A stretch of DNA of 64,000 bases from Trichosporon coremiiforme (lineage: Eukaryota > Basidiomycota > Tremellomycetes > Trichosporonales > Trichosporonaceae), in contig BCJJ01000020.1 of assembly GCA_039545355.1 (NCBI GenBank), forward strand, positions 248,001 through 312,000, read 5' to 3'. Both the position numbers and the translations under genes were made by a program. The notes below the pieces were generated by a model. That model did no database searches and was not told the DNA's origin. It worked only from the letters and a program-made list of their open reading frames with translations. Shown here in pieces: positions 46,817 through 57,990 of the stretch. Every line of letters starts with the position of its first letter. Position 1 is the first letter of the stretch.

Positions 46817-49800
46817 TACGCTCGGCTCATTGTGCGGATGCGGACGGCTCGTGTGTTTGTCATCCTCGGAATCAGCGTGGTGCATGGAATGAATGCTGTC
46901 AACTGTCTCCGAGCTCAGATCCGCACTACTGCGCTGCTCTGGGGCCTCTGGGGCACCCGTCGCAAGCGCTCCCAGCTTACATCAGCCGGCTTTTTCCCAG
47001 TAGTGCAGCAGTGCCACGGACGATCCTGCGATCGGGCGACCACCGAAAATGACCCGAGACTACGAGGTCGCTCGCCGCACGAATCTGTGGCTGCAACCAA
47101 TCATGCGAGACAGGGTGGGGACCGATGGTGGCGACGGTTGGTCGCGACGCAGACCGGAAGAACTACCGGGTGCTCCTGACTCGCGTGACTTGCGACCCGA
47201 TATCGCAAGCGACGCCCCCGGACGCCGACGGCGTCTTGCACGCCTGGCCTATCTGGGAGTGAACTAGATCTCCCCCAGTGCACTGTGGAGCCGTCGAATC
47301 GTCGAGCATCCATCCGCAGTTGAATACAGCGACACGTCTACGCGCCGTTAACGGGTTCCTTCTGGTTCCTTTGCGCGGCACCGAACGACATGCCGTCGGT
47401 GACGACCGGTGACGCTGCGATAGAGTTTCAGCGCGGCAGATCCCCCAGCCTGACATCATAACAACTTTAAACATGGCGGGGCACACCAAGATCCGAGCGA
47501 TCGACAACGTTCCGCACTTGACAATGAACACACATGCACATGCACATACACATGCGGGGTCCAGCCCAGCTACTGGCCTGCTGGCGAACCGGTAGTCTGC
47601 GTCTCGTCCTGCATTGCATTCAGCGGAAACCCGAGTCACAAGGCGCGGCAGCTGCCCCAGATCCTGCAAGCATTCCCTGCCCGGACGAACTGGGGCCATA
47701 CCGCTACTCTGTGGGCCACAGTGGGCCACATAGCGGGCCACGCCGCGGACTCCAGGAGCCCACTGGAGGGCCCCAGGTCGGCCTCGGACCCATAGCTCCC
47801 GTTCTAGGGCGAGCAGAACCTACTGACAAACCGGGCAAGCAGCGAGACTGACTCCGAATGGCCAGAAGAAGACCGCCGCCACTCGGCGGTCTCAGTCGTG
47901 CGTGGGGGACCGTCGGAAGTCGCGCCGCATCCGGATATCCTGAGCGTGCCAAAGCCGTAGCTGCTTTGGCTTGGCTGACACTTTTTCTGGCACTGTTCGG
48001 CCATTCCATAAGCGCATCAGATGTATTCTGAGCGCGCAGAACGGGGGAAGCCAGGAAACCGGCCCCTTGCTTACCAACAACTAACAAAGTTCCCGGTATC
48101 GGCGCACCTAGGTTAGCGGGTCCTGGGACGTACGCTGGTGGCCCCACCAGAAGGATCCCAGCCCAGACTTGCTCATATCCCAGGTCCTTCGCTTCTGTGC
48201 TCCATCGTCGCTCGCAAGAGGGCCGCTCGAACCTGGGGCCAACACTGTCAAAGGTATGCATATGCATTGAAACGCGTGGGGCTCTGTGGAGAAGGACGCG
48301 GCAGGTGACAGACGGAAAGGGGTGTCCGGGCGAGGGGGTGCCCCGAACAACAGGTGGTTGTTCCCCACAGTAACCCACAAGTGGCAGTCACTCACCATTC
48401 CTCGACGACTGCCCACGTTGACGCAAGACGCAACCCTACGGTTCCGGAAGCTTAACCCGCGTGCTTCCCTGCAGGACACCCGCTCGCTAATTGTGCAGGT
48501 AGAGCTGCAGGCGAGGCCCCTCCTTTCGCGCTTTCGCGATTCCGGCCAAGCTCCGGTGGAGCCCAGGTTGCACGTGGTGCCTTCCCCCCCGGAGCACCGG
48601 TTTCAACCCCACGATCTACCTGACGCTGACCAGGTCTCTGGATACCTCCTGTGAGCTGCGAGGCTATCAATGCAGCGTGGAGGTTGTTGACGCTCTTGAT
48701 GCTCGCTTCCCATCGTGTTTCGATCTTGGTGGGACCCCTGCAACTTTCTCATCACAGATGGTCGTCCGCTTGTTCCGAACGCGCTTTTCAAGCGACAGTT
48801 CCGCCCACAGCGAAGACCAAGAAGACAGTCGACGCCGACTATCTGTGTGAATCGCTTCGGACCATCGCACTCCCGTGCTCTACTGATCTCAGTTTTCTGA
48901 CATTTTCCCATGATTGTTGATTCATCACGCAGTCGCGGCCGATCCGAGTTGTTCGCTAATCAATTGATCGCTTCGCACCCTTCGTGTCCTCGGTCCTGCT
49001 GACCTCAAAGCGACTTAAGCTAGCAACCGACGCAGATTCGGTGCTCCCTACGTGTGTTCCTTTGGGGCAGAGGGTTTCAGACAGCAGCAGCTGACTGCTG
49101 CAAGCTGCAGGCTGCGGACATGAGTCCTCGGACGTGTCTCTCGGGCAGTTTGCGAGCAAGAACTGCGCACCCCTGTGGCCCCCCTTTCCCAGTCTTATCG
49201 CCCAAGAGGCTTTGACGATACGCAGCGATGCTCTGTAGTGAACTTCGGCACGCCGAGTCTACCTGGCAGTGAGCGGCAGACGCAGAGGTCGAGCAGCTCG
49301 TAATCGGGCCGGGCAACGCCAATACCTCCAGCACCGCCACATCATCCGACGATATGGCATGATATCTCACTGGGCGTCCAACCCCGGACAGAGGTGCTAA
49401 ACACGCAGGGGAAGCGCAGCACGGCAGACAAATGTAGACAAAAAGCGTAACTTGAGTGCTTCCTGGTCTCCCACTCCCTGACAGATCAGTGAGGGAGGGC
49501 CTTTCCCAAGTCTGGACGTGGCGGCCCGCATTCGCCCTCGTGCTCTTGCTGGCGATTGCCAATTAAAACATCGCCGGCTTCGGCGCAGACTGCTGTTTCA
49601 TTTACCAGCCTGACTTCAACGGTCGTCTCATCGTGCTCTCCCAGGAAGAATGAGTCGAGGAGGGAAGTTAGGAAGGGCTAGATGTTTACCGGCCAGTGCC
49701 TTCACCGGATAAAATTACAGTAACGTGGCGCCGCAAGCTCCCGCAGCCAACAAGCTCGTGCTAATGCTAACACAGAGAGGTGCAAGAGGCGAGATCGTTT

Positions 49801-52800
49801 CCTATCGTGCCACAAAACTCCCCCAGAGGCGTTGCAGCACTGGAGAACCTGTGCTTTCCCAAGGTCACAATCGGGTAGCCGGACGATCACAACTGGGCCA
49901 CGAACAAGAACGAACCAGAACTCGAAGTGCCCGCCGTCCGTTGTGTCTCACGACTATTTATCTGTGTATCGCCAACCGCGCGCTCGAGGGGAGGCCGTGA
50001 ACCGGGTCCTGTGAGACGAAGCCAATGTGCTCAGCCTGGAGTGGAACGTTGGGTCAGAGGCAGAAGAGGCTGATGCGCAGATCGCAAAATAATACCATCA
50101 TGCCTTTCGAAATGAGCGACCGCTTCCCTCCTGATCTGCAATCTGCAACTCCACGGAGAACTATCTGCAGCGCCTACGATTGCATCTGGGCGCCAAATGT
50201 AGCTTCAAAAGGTGTGGAAGCACGTCAGAGAGGTTGTGATGGGGCTGGCGTTGGAGATGGTGGAGATGGAAACGAAACACAAGACTAAAGAGCGCAGAGC
50301 CACCAGCAGGTGGGAGCAGCTCTGAGCCATGACCAACCACGCCGTCCAGCGGAGTACGTCGCTGGAAGCCACGACGGGGCGATTTGAAATGCCTGGGAAG
50401 ACTTGCGTGAGAAGCGTGGCGCTCAGCATGCCACTGACGGACAGACTCTCGACCGTCGGGGGAAGTTGCAAGGTGTCCATTGCTTCATCATGAGCGTCCA
50501 TGGTCTTCACGTTTGGTCCGTCACACAATGTTCCCGAAGCGGCATCAGGGTCTCCACACCCGTTACTAGGTGGTGGCGCAGCATGATTTCCCAGCGCCGG
50601 GGCTGTAAGGCTGCGGCCCCCGTCTGTCGGTGAAGATCGGCAGCGCAGTTTGGGGAGTGTCTGTATGGGTGCAGAACCGGGCCGAGGCAAGGTGAGTCCG
50701 CCGTGGCTGGCTCCGCGCTGCGCCTGGTCATGCCGATGTCGCTGCTACGGTCGGCATATGGCCTCTTACTTCCTTCACTTGTTTCTGGCCGCAACCACGT
50801 TACGCTGGCTGGCGATGAAGGGGAATGGGCTTGTAAAACGCGGGAATGGCTCGCTCCCAACAATTCCCCTCGTTACCACTACTCTGTTGCTGTGGGTGCG
50901 TTCACTTCGACTGCGAGCGAGCGGAAGATGTGTCCAACGCACAACTGCCCTCAACACAGGGCGAAGACGGGACTTCTCGTGAGCGCCTCAGGTCCCGCGT
51001 GCCTGCACGGTGGACGATCTGTGGCTTGGTGGCATGGCGCTGTCAGTGCGCCATTCACCGTTGGTGATGGTACACAGGCTTCGGAGTCACAGCGCACCCC
51101 TCAGTGCACGTCCTGCATATCGCTGACGGCATTGAACTCCTCGAAGCCGTGCCCTCCCACAGCAGCTAGCGATCAGACGTTGCGGACGTTTTCACTCATC
51201 GTCTCATCGTTGTTTGGTTCTCACGATATCCATTCGCCTCATTCAGGAAGAGGCTTCCCACGGTGGCCATCTACGCTGATTTGGTTCCGCTCTACATCTG
51301 GGCAGTCACCCACCGGCACAGCGCAAACAAGGGCTGCACAGTGATCGACCGTCGCTGCGGTAACGCCGCCGCCTCCGTCCTCGCCCTCAACGTCACGTCC
51401 CCACCCCCGAGCACCGATTAATCTTTAGTCCGGGGTGTTAAGCTTCATTCTCGCATGCAAATTCTCTCCTCACCTCAATTCATGGTCTTCACTGGCCAGT
51501 GTGGCCGGACACCGGCTCTGAATGGGCGTGGACCATGGGCCGACTCTGGACCCAGCCAGGGCTTCAGAGGGTGTGATGGCTGGTCGACATTTATTACTGG
51601 CGCTAGGCGCCGCATACCAGCTCGCCACTCCTTTCATTGCGTCCTCTTTGTCCTTGCGTGCATCTCGTACCCCGAGGACGGGGGCACTCAGAGGGAGGAC
51701 GTAGGGAGGCTCTCAGAGCGTACTGGCTCCGAGAAGCTGCCGTGGAAGAACGGCAAGAGTCAGGAATAGATGCTGTGTATATGCAGGATGCGCAAGCGCC
51801 GCGGCAGCCAGCAGCGCTGCAGCACGAGCTGCACGAACGATCAGGCTGGCTCTGCACTAGCGCAGGAGCCATAGGAGGAGATCGAGCACGACATGCGGTC
51901 CACCTCTCGTAGCGTGCGCTTGTGCCCCTGCGCTGCACTCTATTCAGTCCCAAAGCTGCGAATAAGCGCTGAGCGAGAGTGCGTCGCCGCACTTACCATG
52001 CAGCCAACAATCCACATGCCGCTCTATGCCGGCGTGCACGGTCATACGCACAGCCGTCCGGCAGTGTCATCGGCGGTCTCACCAGTCTCACCAGCCCAAG
52101 ACAAGTAATAGACAGCCGTAGTTCGATGCCAACGTGCTAGAACGGTGTACGTGTCCCCGTTCTTAACGCTTATTGCTTCTCTTTCAGCCCCGTGGAACTG
52201 GGATTTGTCTCAGCTGACCGTTACACACGCCTGCGCACGCTTGACCTCGTGTCGTGCCGTCTTTTCGGCTCCTCGGCGTTGACGTCGACGTCTCTCCTCT
52301 GCCGTGCGCAAACGCTGAAGATATCAGCGCGCACCGCATGTCGCGCGAAAAAAGAAATCACTCGCGCCTGGCTCCTGTCCCCTTCCAGCGCTTGCCGTCT
52401 GCGCTCCACGACCCCTTTCCAGGTGACCAATGAAAGCCCCTCCCCTTTGTACGCCTTGCCCAATGCATATTTGGAAGCGCAGCAAGCGGGGGTCGCGAGA
52501 TCAACCGGTGGGCTGAGCCGGATGCATCGCTACCTGTCGGCATGGCATGATTGGACAACCGCCAGGGACTGCAAGGGAATGCATGCGCGGCTGACTTCTT
52601 TTTATCGACGACTCGTGGTCTGTCTGGTCTGTCTGTTCCGTCTGCCCTTGCGGTTGTTCCCGCGCGTTCCTCCCGAGCCCACTCTGGTTCGACCAAAATG
52701 CGCTTGTTCCCCTTCGCTCTTCAGAGAGCTCGCGCACCATCGCCTCAGGAGGACGCTAAGCTCACGCCAAAGTGAGAGAATGACGTTACGGGTCATGAAC

Positions 52801-53389
52801 ATGCACCCTTAAGCCGCCGCCGGACAGGAGGGCACGATGATGGCTGGTCGCGCGCGCTCATTTCGCGCCCTGGCCTGGCGACTACTTGGCACCAGGGCTG
52901 TCAAAGCATTGAAGCCGAGGAAGCATCGAGAAGCGCGAGAAGCTTAAGTGCTGGTGCATTATTGTCCGAGTGCAAGGGTCTGGCTGCATGCAGACGCCGC
53001 TTTCATGGCCAATGCAGGGCTGAATGTTCGAGAGCCGGGGAGTCGCGCCTGATTTTCTCCAGGCCGTGGCCCCCACTAAGGCCCGACGATACCAGGGAAG
53101 CTTAATGGCGTGTAGGCCTGATGAATGCTGTGGCCGCCCGGGTTGTCGCCCACGCCCGGCGCACAACATCGCTCCCCACCCAAGGCGAAGATGCATGCTT
53201 GACCAGGGTGGCCAACGAGCAACAGGGTCAGCTCATGAACGGCGCAGGGCCAGGGGGCTGACCGGTGGAGCTTGGCAGGTGTTCCCAAAGGCTAAGAGAA
53301 GCGAGCAAGGCCGTAAGAGCGATCGCTGGCTGACGTTGGGCGCAGGGGTACTGCACCGGCACGTCGCGATGGCTCACATAACACTACCA

Positions 53390-53516
53390 ACCCCCTCCTT
53401 CTTCCTTTTTCCTTCTTCTCCATCTCTCACAAACTCCCGTCTGCTGTTTCCACCTCTTCTCTCTGTCCCCATCGCACTCGCTAGTCGAGCTCGCGCATCC
53501 TCATCTGCTTGAAGCA
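53390..53516 (+). promoter_or_regulatory. Pyrimidine-rich leader / core promoter of the Ser-rich protein gene
   Basis: A long CT-rich tract (ccttcttcctttttccttcttctcc and following) starts about 230 bases before the ATG at 53621. Such tracts mark transcription start regions of strongly expressed fungal genes. No TATA box was seen nearby. Confidence 0.45.
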
Positions 53517-53620
53517 GTCTCTAGCCCTGGTGGCCGTTCACTTGCTGTGCAAGAGAACATTCAGCAACTCGCACCACTCTTGTTTACTCTGTTCCAACCC
53601 GGCAAAGCAAACTCGACATC

Positions 53621-56600
53621 ATGCGCTTCCCCTCGGCTGGTCCGTCTCTTGTCGTGCTTCCTTTGCTCGCCGCTCAGGCAGCGGCAGCGCCCTCCTACCG
53701 TCGCACCCACCCTCGCTTTGGTAAGGTCATTCGCCCTCGTGCCGGTGCCCCCATCATCGAGCCTTCCTCGGCCGCCGCTGAGGTCTCTTCCGCCGAGGCC
53801 ACGATTGTTTCCGCCTCTGCGTCGGCCAGCGACATCGCATCCGCCTCTGTCACCTCGATTGCGCCCGAGGTTTCGACTTCTGCCAACTCGACTTCGACTG
53901 TGGTGAATGCTCCCGAGGCGTCCAACGCCACCGTCTCTTCTGGTGCTGGCACCAGCAAGGACTCTGGCGTATGGCACGCCCCGCCCCCTCTTGTCATCAA
54001 CGGTACTGGGCACGAGGCACCCGAGACCGCCGCCCCGGAGCCGTCCTCCAACGGCACCTCGTCTGCGGTTCCCGTAGTCTCTGCCAACGCCACCGCCTCT
54101 AGCCTCCCCCAGGAGACCAGCGACGCTACTGCCTCGGCTTCGGCTGAGGTCAGCGCCTCTGCCTCCCCGTCGGCTTCGGTTGAGGTCAGCGCCTCTGCCT
54201 CCCCGTCGGCTTCTGGCGAGGCTGCGCCTCAGGCTTCCTCGAAGGCTTCTTCCGCCGCTAGCGACTCTTCTGCCTCGACTTCTTCGTCTACCCAGTCGAA
54301 GACCCCAACCCCCTCTTCCTCGCGCGACGACGCTGGTGACGACACGATCCCCGTTGCGCCCAGCCACGATGCCGAGGCCGTCTCGTCTGTTCAGTCCAAG
54401 GCTGCCGTGTTCAACACGATCAACTACACGAACTACGTGCAGCAGACGCTGACGTCGACCTCGGCCGTGACGTCGACCTCGATCATGGCCGCCGCCGCCG
54501 AGTCTACGGGCGGGTCCGGCGACATCTACGCCGAAGCCCAGAAGCTCGCTGAGCAATACGTCCAGTCCATGATGGCTAACGAGTACGGCAAGTTCCTCCC
54601 CACTGTGACCCTCAACGTCGTCCTCGAGCCCACTCAGGAGGCCGATGGTCACTGGGACTACGCCGTCCACCTCGGAAACGACGGTACCCACACCGCCGTT
54701 CCCACCTTTGTCCCCTCTTCGATGCCCACCGCTTCTGCGCCCCCGCCCAAGATCACCTCTAGCAGCGCGACTCCGGCCGCCGCTTCTAGCAGCAGCAGCG
54801 CCTCGAAGAACAGTCCCCTCACGGCCACCGCCGACCTCGGTGGTCCCGCTCCCTCCTCGACTGGTTCGGGAGGCAAGAACGTTGTTCCTGAGAATGAGGC
54901 CAACCTGGTCCCGGCTCCGAGCGTCAACCCCATCGGCGGTATCTCGACCACGGCCAACTGGACCCCCAAGCCGACCGTGACTACCCGCCCGCCGATCACT
55001 TCCAGCAAGGCTCCGGCTCCTACCTCTTCGTCCACCCATCAGGCGGACAAGGAGGTCCCCACTGACGATAGCAACGACTACACACCTCCGGCTTCCACGG
55101 GCAATAACGACAACTCTGCTCCTTCGGCTGCCCCTACCCAGGACAACCAGGAGAAGCCTGCCCCCACTCAGGGCACCCAGAAGCCCGCTCCCGCCCCCTC
55201 CTCGACTCCCACCGACAACGGTGACGACAACTCTGGTGAGGAGGAGGAGAACGACAACAACAACGACAACGAGGACGGTGGCGACTGGGTCGCTCCCGCC
55301 CCCGCTCCCGCCACCTCTTCCGAGGCTTCGGCTGCTCCTGTCCCCACCTCGGAGGAGCCCGCCCCCGAGCCTTCGGCCACGCCCTCGAACAACGGACAGG
55401 AATATTCGGGTTCGTATGAGTCTTCGACCGAACAGTCTGTAGTTGCTACTGCTTCCGCTACTTCTTCCGACTCGGCTGAGCCCACGGCCTCTGAGTCTGC
55501 TTCGCCTTCGGTTTCCGCTGAGCCCAACGTTTCCGCTGAGCCCTCGGCTTCCGTTGAGCCTTCTGTTTCTGCTGAACTCTCCGCCTCTGCCGAGTACTCG
55601 ACTTCCGCCGAGCCCTCGACTTCGGCTACTGCCGAGGCCTCGTCGAAGCCTTCCGCTTCCGCCGAGCCTTCCGCCGCCGAGTCGTCTGCCTCCGCTGAGG
55701 TCACCGTGTCCGCCAGCAGCTCTGTTGTTTCCGCTTCTGCTTCCGCCACTTCCAGTGCTGCCGACAGCGGCGAGTCTTGGACTCCGCCCGAAGTTGAGCA
55801 GCCTGCGGACCCTGAGGTCTCGAGCGAGCCCTCTGTCTCCGCGTCCGCGTCCGCTTCCGCTTCTGACGTTTCGGTTTCCGCCCAGCCCACCGTTTCTGCC
55901 TCATCTAACGCGACAGCTTCTCCTGAGCCTACCGCTTCGTCCACTGAGTCGTCCGCCGAGCCTTCGGCCACCGGATCCGCTTCCGCTGAGGCCTCCGCTT
56001 CCGCTTCGGAGGAGGTCCCTGAGCCTTCTGTTTCTGCTGAGCCGTCCGCCGAGCCTTCGGTTTCCGCTACCGAGTCCGCTCAGCCTTCGCCCTCCGCTAC
56101 TGAGTCCGTTGAGCCTTCGTACTCTGCCGAGCCTTCCGCCACCCCCTCTGCCGAGACCCCTGACGACGCCCCCTCTTCTTCTGAGGCGTCCGCTACCCCC
56201 TCGGCTGAGGTTTCCGCCGAGCCTTCCGCTGAGCCCTCTGCCACCGAGTCCTCTGCTGAGGCTTCGGCCGAGCCCACCGCTGCCCCGTCTCCGAGTGTTG
56301 AGGAGAGCGAGGATGGCATTAGCACCACGTACACCACTTCGTGGACCACTGTTAACGTCACGATGACTCGCGACCCTCAGCCCACTGGCAACGCTTCGGC
56401 TTCGGACTCGTCTGTCGTCCCCTCCGCCACTTCCCTGCCCGAGACTGAACCTACTGTGTCTGGCAACTCGACTCAGCTTCCTAGCCCCACTGGGAACTCG
56501 ACCGAGCTCCCTTCCGTCTCTGGCAACTCCACCGAGGTCCCCACCTCGACTGGCAACTGGGCCGAGCTTCCCATTGAGACCGGCAACTCTACCGAGCCTT

Positions 56601-57625
56601 CCCCCCCCGGCAATGCGACCGCCTCGGCTGAGCCCACTCCCTCAGCCAACGCTACCTCTGTCCTCCCCGAGCCTTCCGCTAACGTGACCTCGTCGGTTGA
56701 GCCTTCGCCTTCCGCGAATGCTACCTCTGCTCTCCCGTCGCCCTCTGCCAACGCTACCTCGTCGGCCGAGCCTTCGCCCTCTGCCAACGCGACTGCTTCG
56801 GCTGAGCCCTCGCCCACTGCCAACGTGACCGCGCCCATTGAGCCTTCCCCGTCGGCGTCCGCCTCTGCCAACGCTACTATCTCGGCTGAGCCTTCGCCTT
56901 CGCCCTCTGCCAACGCTTCCGCGTCGGTTGAGCCGTCTCCTTCGGCCAATGTCACCTCTGCCCTTCCGTCGCCGTCGGCTAACGCGACCTCGTCGGTTGA
57001 GCCCTCTCCCTCTGCCAACGCTACGATTACCCCGTCGCCTTCGGCGTCTGCCTCTGCCAACGTCACCTCGTCCGCTGAGCCCTCCCCCTCTGCCTCCGCG
57101 AACGTGACGTCGTCGGTTGAGCCTTCGCCTTCGGCCAACGCCACTGTCTCGGCTTCGGCGTCGGCTGAGCCCTCTCCTTCGGCCAACGCCACCTCGTCGG
57201 TCGAGCCTTCCCCATCGGCGAACGCGACCTCGTCTGTCGTGCCCTCGCCTTCGTCCAGCTCGTCCGCTGAGGCCTCTTCGTCGGCTTTGGCTTCTGCTAC
57301 GTCGTCGGCTTCGGCTTCGGCTTCGCTGACTGAGTCTGCCTCGGCTTCGGCTTCGTCCTCTGCTGAGGCGTCGTCGACTGCCAGCGCCTCTGCCTCTGCC
57401 TCTGAGTCGGCTTCCGCCTCTTCGTCTGCTAGCGCCTCGGCGTCTGCCTCTACCAGCTCGTCTGCTGAGGCGACCGCTTCCGCTTCGGCTTCCGCCACGA
57501 GCTCTGGCGCTGAGCCCTCTGCCACTGACGGAGAGTTCTGCGAGCGCGACTACACTGATGAGGAGTACGAGGAGATCTGGGTCTACGAGGACGAGATCCA
57601 GGAGGGAGACATCATTCTCCAGTAA
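53621..57625 (+). CDS. Secreted Ser/Ala/Pro-rich repeat protein (wall mannoprotein/adhesin-like)
   Basis: Single exon, 1334 residues. Signal peptide MRFPSAGPSLVVLPLLAAQAAAA, then a basic spacer (RRTHPRFGKVIRPRAG) that a Kex2-like protease could cut. The only stretch of normal composition is about residues 260-356 (VFNTINYTNYVQQTLTSTS; AEQYVQSMMANEYGKFLPTV; HWDYAVHLGNDG). The rest is low-complexity: SAEPS-type repeats (~610-900), about twenty EPSPSANAT-type units with N-glycosylation sequons (~985-1215), then a Ser/Ala block. The end is a 30-residue acidic tail with a single Cys (FCERDYTDEEYEEIWVYEDE), and no hydrophobic GPI signal. Heavy O-mannosylation and wall location are inferred. It is not assignable to a named family. 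Confidence 0.82.
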   Translation: MRFPSAGPSLVVLPLLAAQAAAAPSYRRTHPRFGKVIRPRAGAPIIEPSSAAAEVSSAEATIVSASASASDIASASVTSIAPEVSTSANSTSTVVNAPEASNATVSSGAGTSKDSGVWHAPPPLVINGTGHEAPETAAPEPSSNGTSSAVPVVSANATASSLPQETSDATASASAEVSASASPSASVEVSASASPSASGEAAPQASSKASSAASDSSASTSSSTQSKTPTPSSSRDDAGDDTIPVAPSHDAEAVSSVQSKAAVFNTINYTNYVQQTLTSTSAVTSTSIMAAAAESTGGSGDIYAEAQKLAEQYVQSMMANEYGKFLPTVTLNVVLEPTQEADGHWDYAVHLGNDGTHTAVPTFVPSSMPTASAPPPKITSSSATPAAASSSSSASKNSPLTATADLGGPAPSSTGSGGKNVVPENEANLVPAPSVNPIGGISTTANWTPKPTVTTRPPITSSKAPAPTSSSTHQADKEVPTDDSNDYTPPASTGNNDNSAPSAAPTQDNQEKPAPTQGTQKPAPAPSSTPTDNGDDNSGEEEENDNNNDNEDGGDWVAPAPAPATSSEASAAPVPTSEEPAPEPSATPSNNGQEYSGSYESSTEQSVVATASATSSDSAEPTASESASPSVSAEPNVSAEPSASVEPSVSAELSASAEYSTSAEPSTSATAEASSKPSASAEPSAAESSASAEVTVSASSSVVSASASATSSAADSGESWTPPEVEQPADPEVSSEPSVSASASASASDVSVSAQPTVSASSNATASPEPTASSTESSAEPSATGSASAEASASASEEVPEPSVSAEPSAEPSVSATESAQPSPSATESVEPSYSAEPSATPSAETPDDAPSSSEASATPSAEVSAEPSAEPSATESSAEASAEPTAAPSPSVEESEDGISTTYTTSWTTVNVTMTRDPQPTGNASASDSSVVPSATSLPETEPTVSGNSTQLPSPTGNSTELPSVSGNSTEVPTSTGNWAELPIETGNSTEPSPPGNATASAEPTPSANATSVLPEPSANVTSSVEPSPSANATSALPSPSANATSSAEPSPSANATASAEPSPTANVTAPIEPSPSASASANATISAEPSPSPSANASASVEPSPSANVTSALPSPSANATSSVEPSPSANATITPSPSASASANVTSSAEPSPSASANVTSSVEPSPSANATVSASASAEPSPSANATSSVEPSPSANATSSVVPSPSSSSSAEASSSALASATSSASASASLTESASASASSSAEASSTASASASASESASASSSASASASASTSSSAEATASASASATSSGAEPSATDGEFCERDYTDEEYEEIWVYEDEIQEGDIILQ
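56617..57245 (+). repeat. Coding tandem repeats (EPSPSANAT-type)
   Basis: About twenty imperfect units of roughly 30 bp encode E-P-S-P-S-A-N-[AV]-T-[SA] variants, almost each with an N-x-T sequon. Units differ mainly at silent positions, so the array is old or diverging rather than freshly expanded. Confidence 0.85.
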
Positions 57626-57990
57626 AACAACCACGGACAACGTGTACATTGCTTGCCCCCCACTTCATGATTGCCCACGACTTCATGAAACATATAACCA
57701 GACATTGACATAGGGATAATTTAGGTAGTAATCAGTAGATAACCCCTGCGCTGGCCGCGGGCTATATATACATATGTTATATGAATAATTGTGTGAGATC
57801 ATCGAAAGATGGTGCAGCTGCAAAGTGAAGACTGACTAGCGAAGCACCTGCCACATGCGAAGCAAATGGGTGGAGAGAGCAAGAGATGGCGATATTGGCC
57901 GCACTCGCGTGTTCCTTCATGGGTAAAAGCGCTCGACACCCCCTCGATCCCTCGCTATCCGTGAAAAGTGCATGCAATATGTTATGAAAT
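57626..57990. terminator. Convergent 3' region, AT-rich
   Basis: 365 bp between stop codons. Around 57762-57790 an AT-rich patch (tatatatacatatgttatatg) stands out from the GC-rich surroundings and probably holds polyadenylation signals. Confidence 0.45.

Larger units (their letters stand above)
45898..53620. other. 7.7-kb gene desert
   Basis: No frame on either strand shows family motifs, conserved-looking composition or the intron signals that tie exons together elsewhere in this window; stop codons are dense. Frames of up to ~225 codons occur by chance in this GC-rich DNA. Short tandem repeats lie near the left end (46145-46206, 46414-46456, 46781-46816). No transposase, reverse transcriptase, terminal repeat or tRNA was seen. 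Candidates are a long promoter for the wall protein at 53621, untranslated RNA, heterochromatin, or a decayed transposon beyond recognition. Confidence 0.6.

Noticed and set aside
48220..48240. Possible tRNA T-loop (ggttcga on the minus strand)
   Set aside because: Flanking bases do not pair into a T stem, and no A box or acceptor stem was found.
47704..48378. 224-codon minus-strand frame in the gene desert
   Set aside because: Mixed composition, no signal peptide or domain, no neighbouring splice-linked exons; length expected by chance at this GC content.
50703..51344. 213-codon plus-strand frame in the gene desert
   Set aside because: Same reasons; Trp/Cys/Ser scatter typical of non-coding DNA.
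53561..55039. 492-codon antisense frame opposite the Ser-rich protein
   Set aside because: Arg/Gly-rich complement of Ser/Ala/Pro codons; an artefact of repeats.
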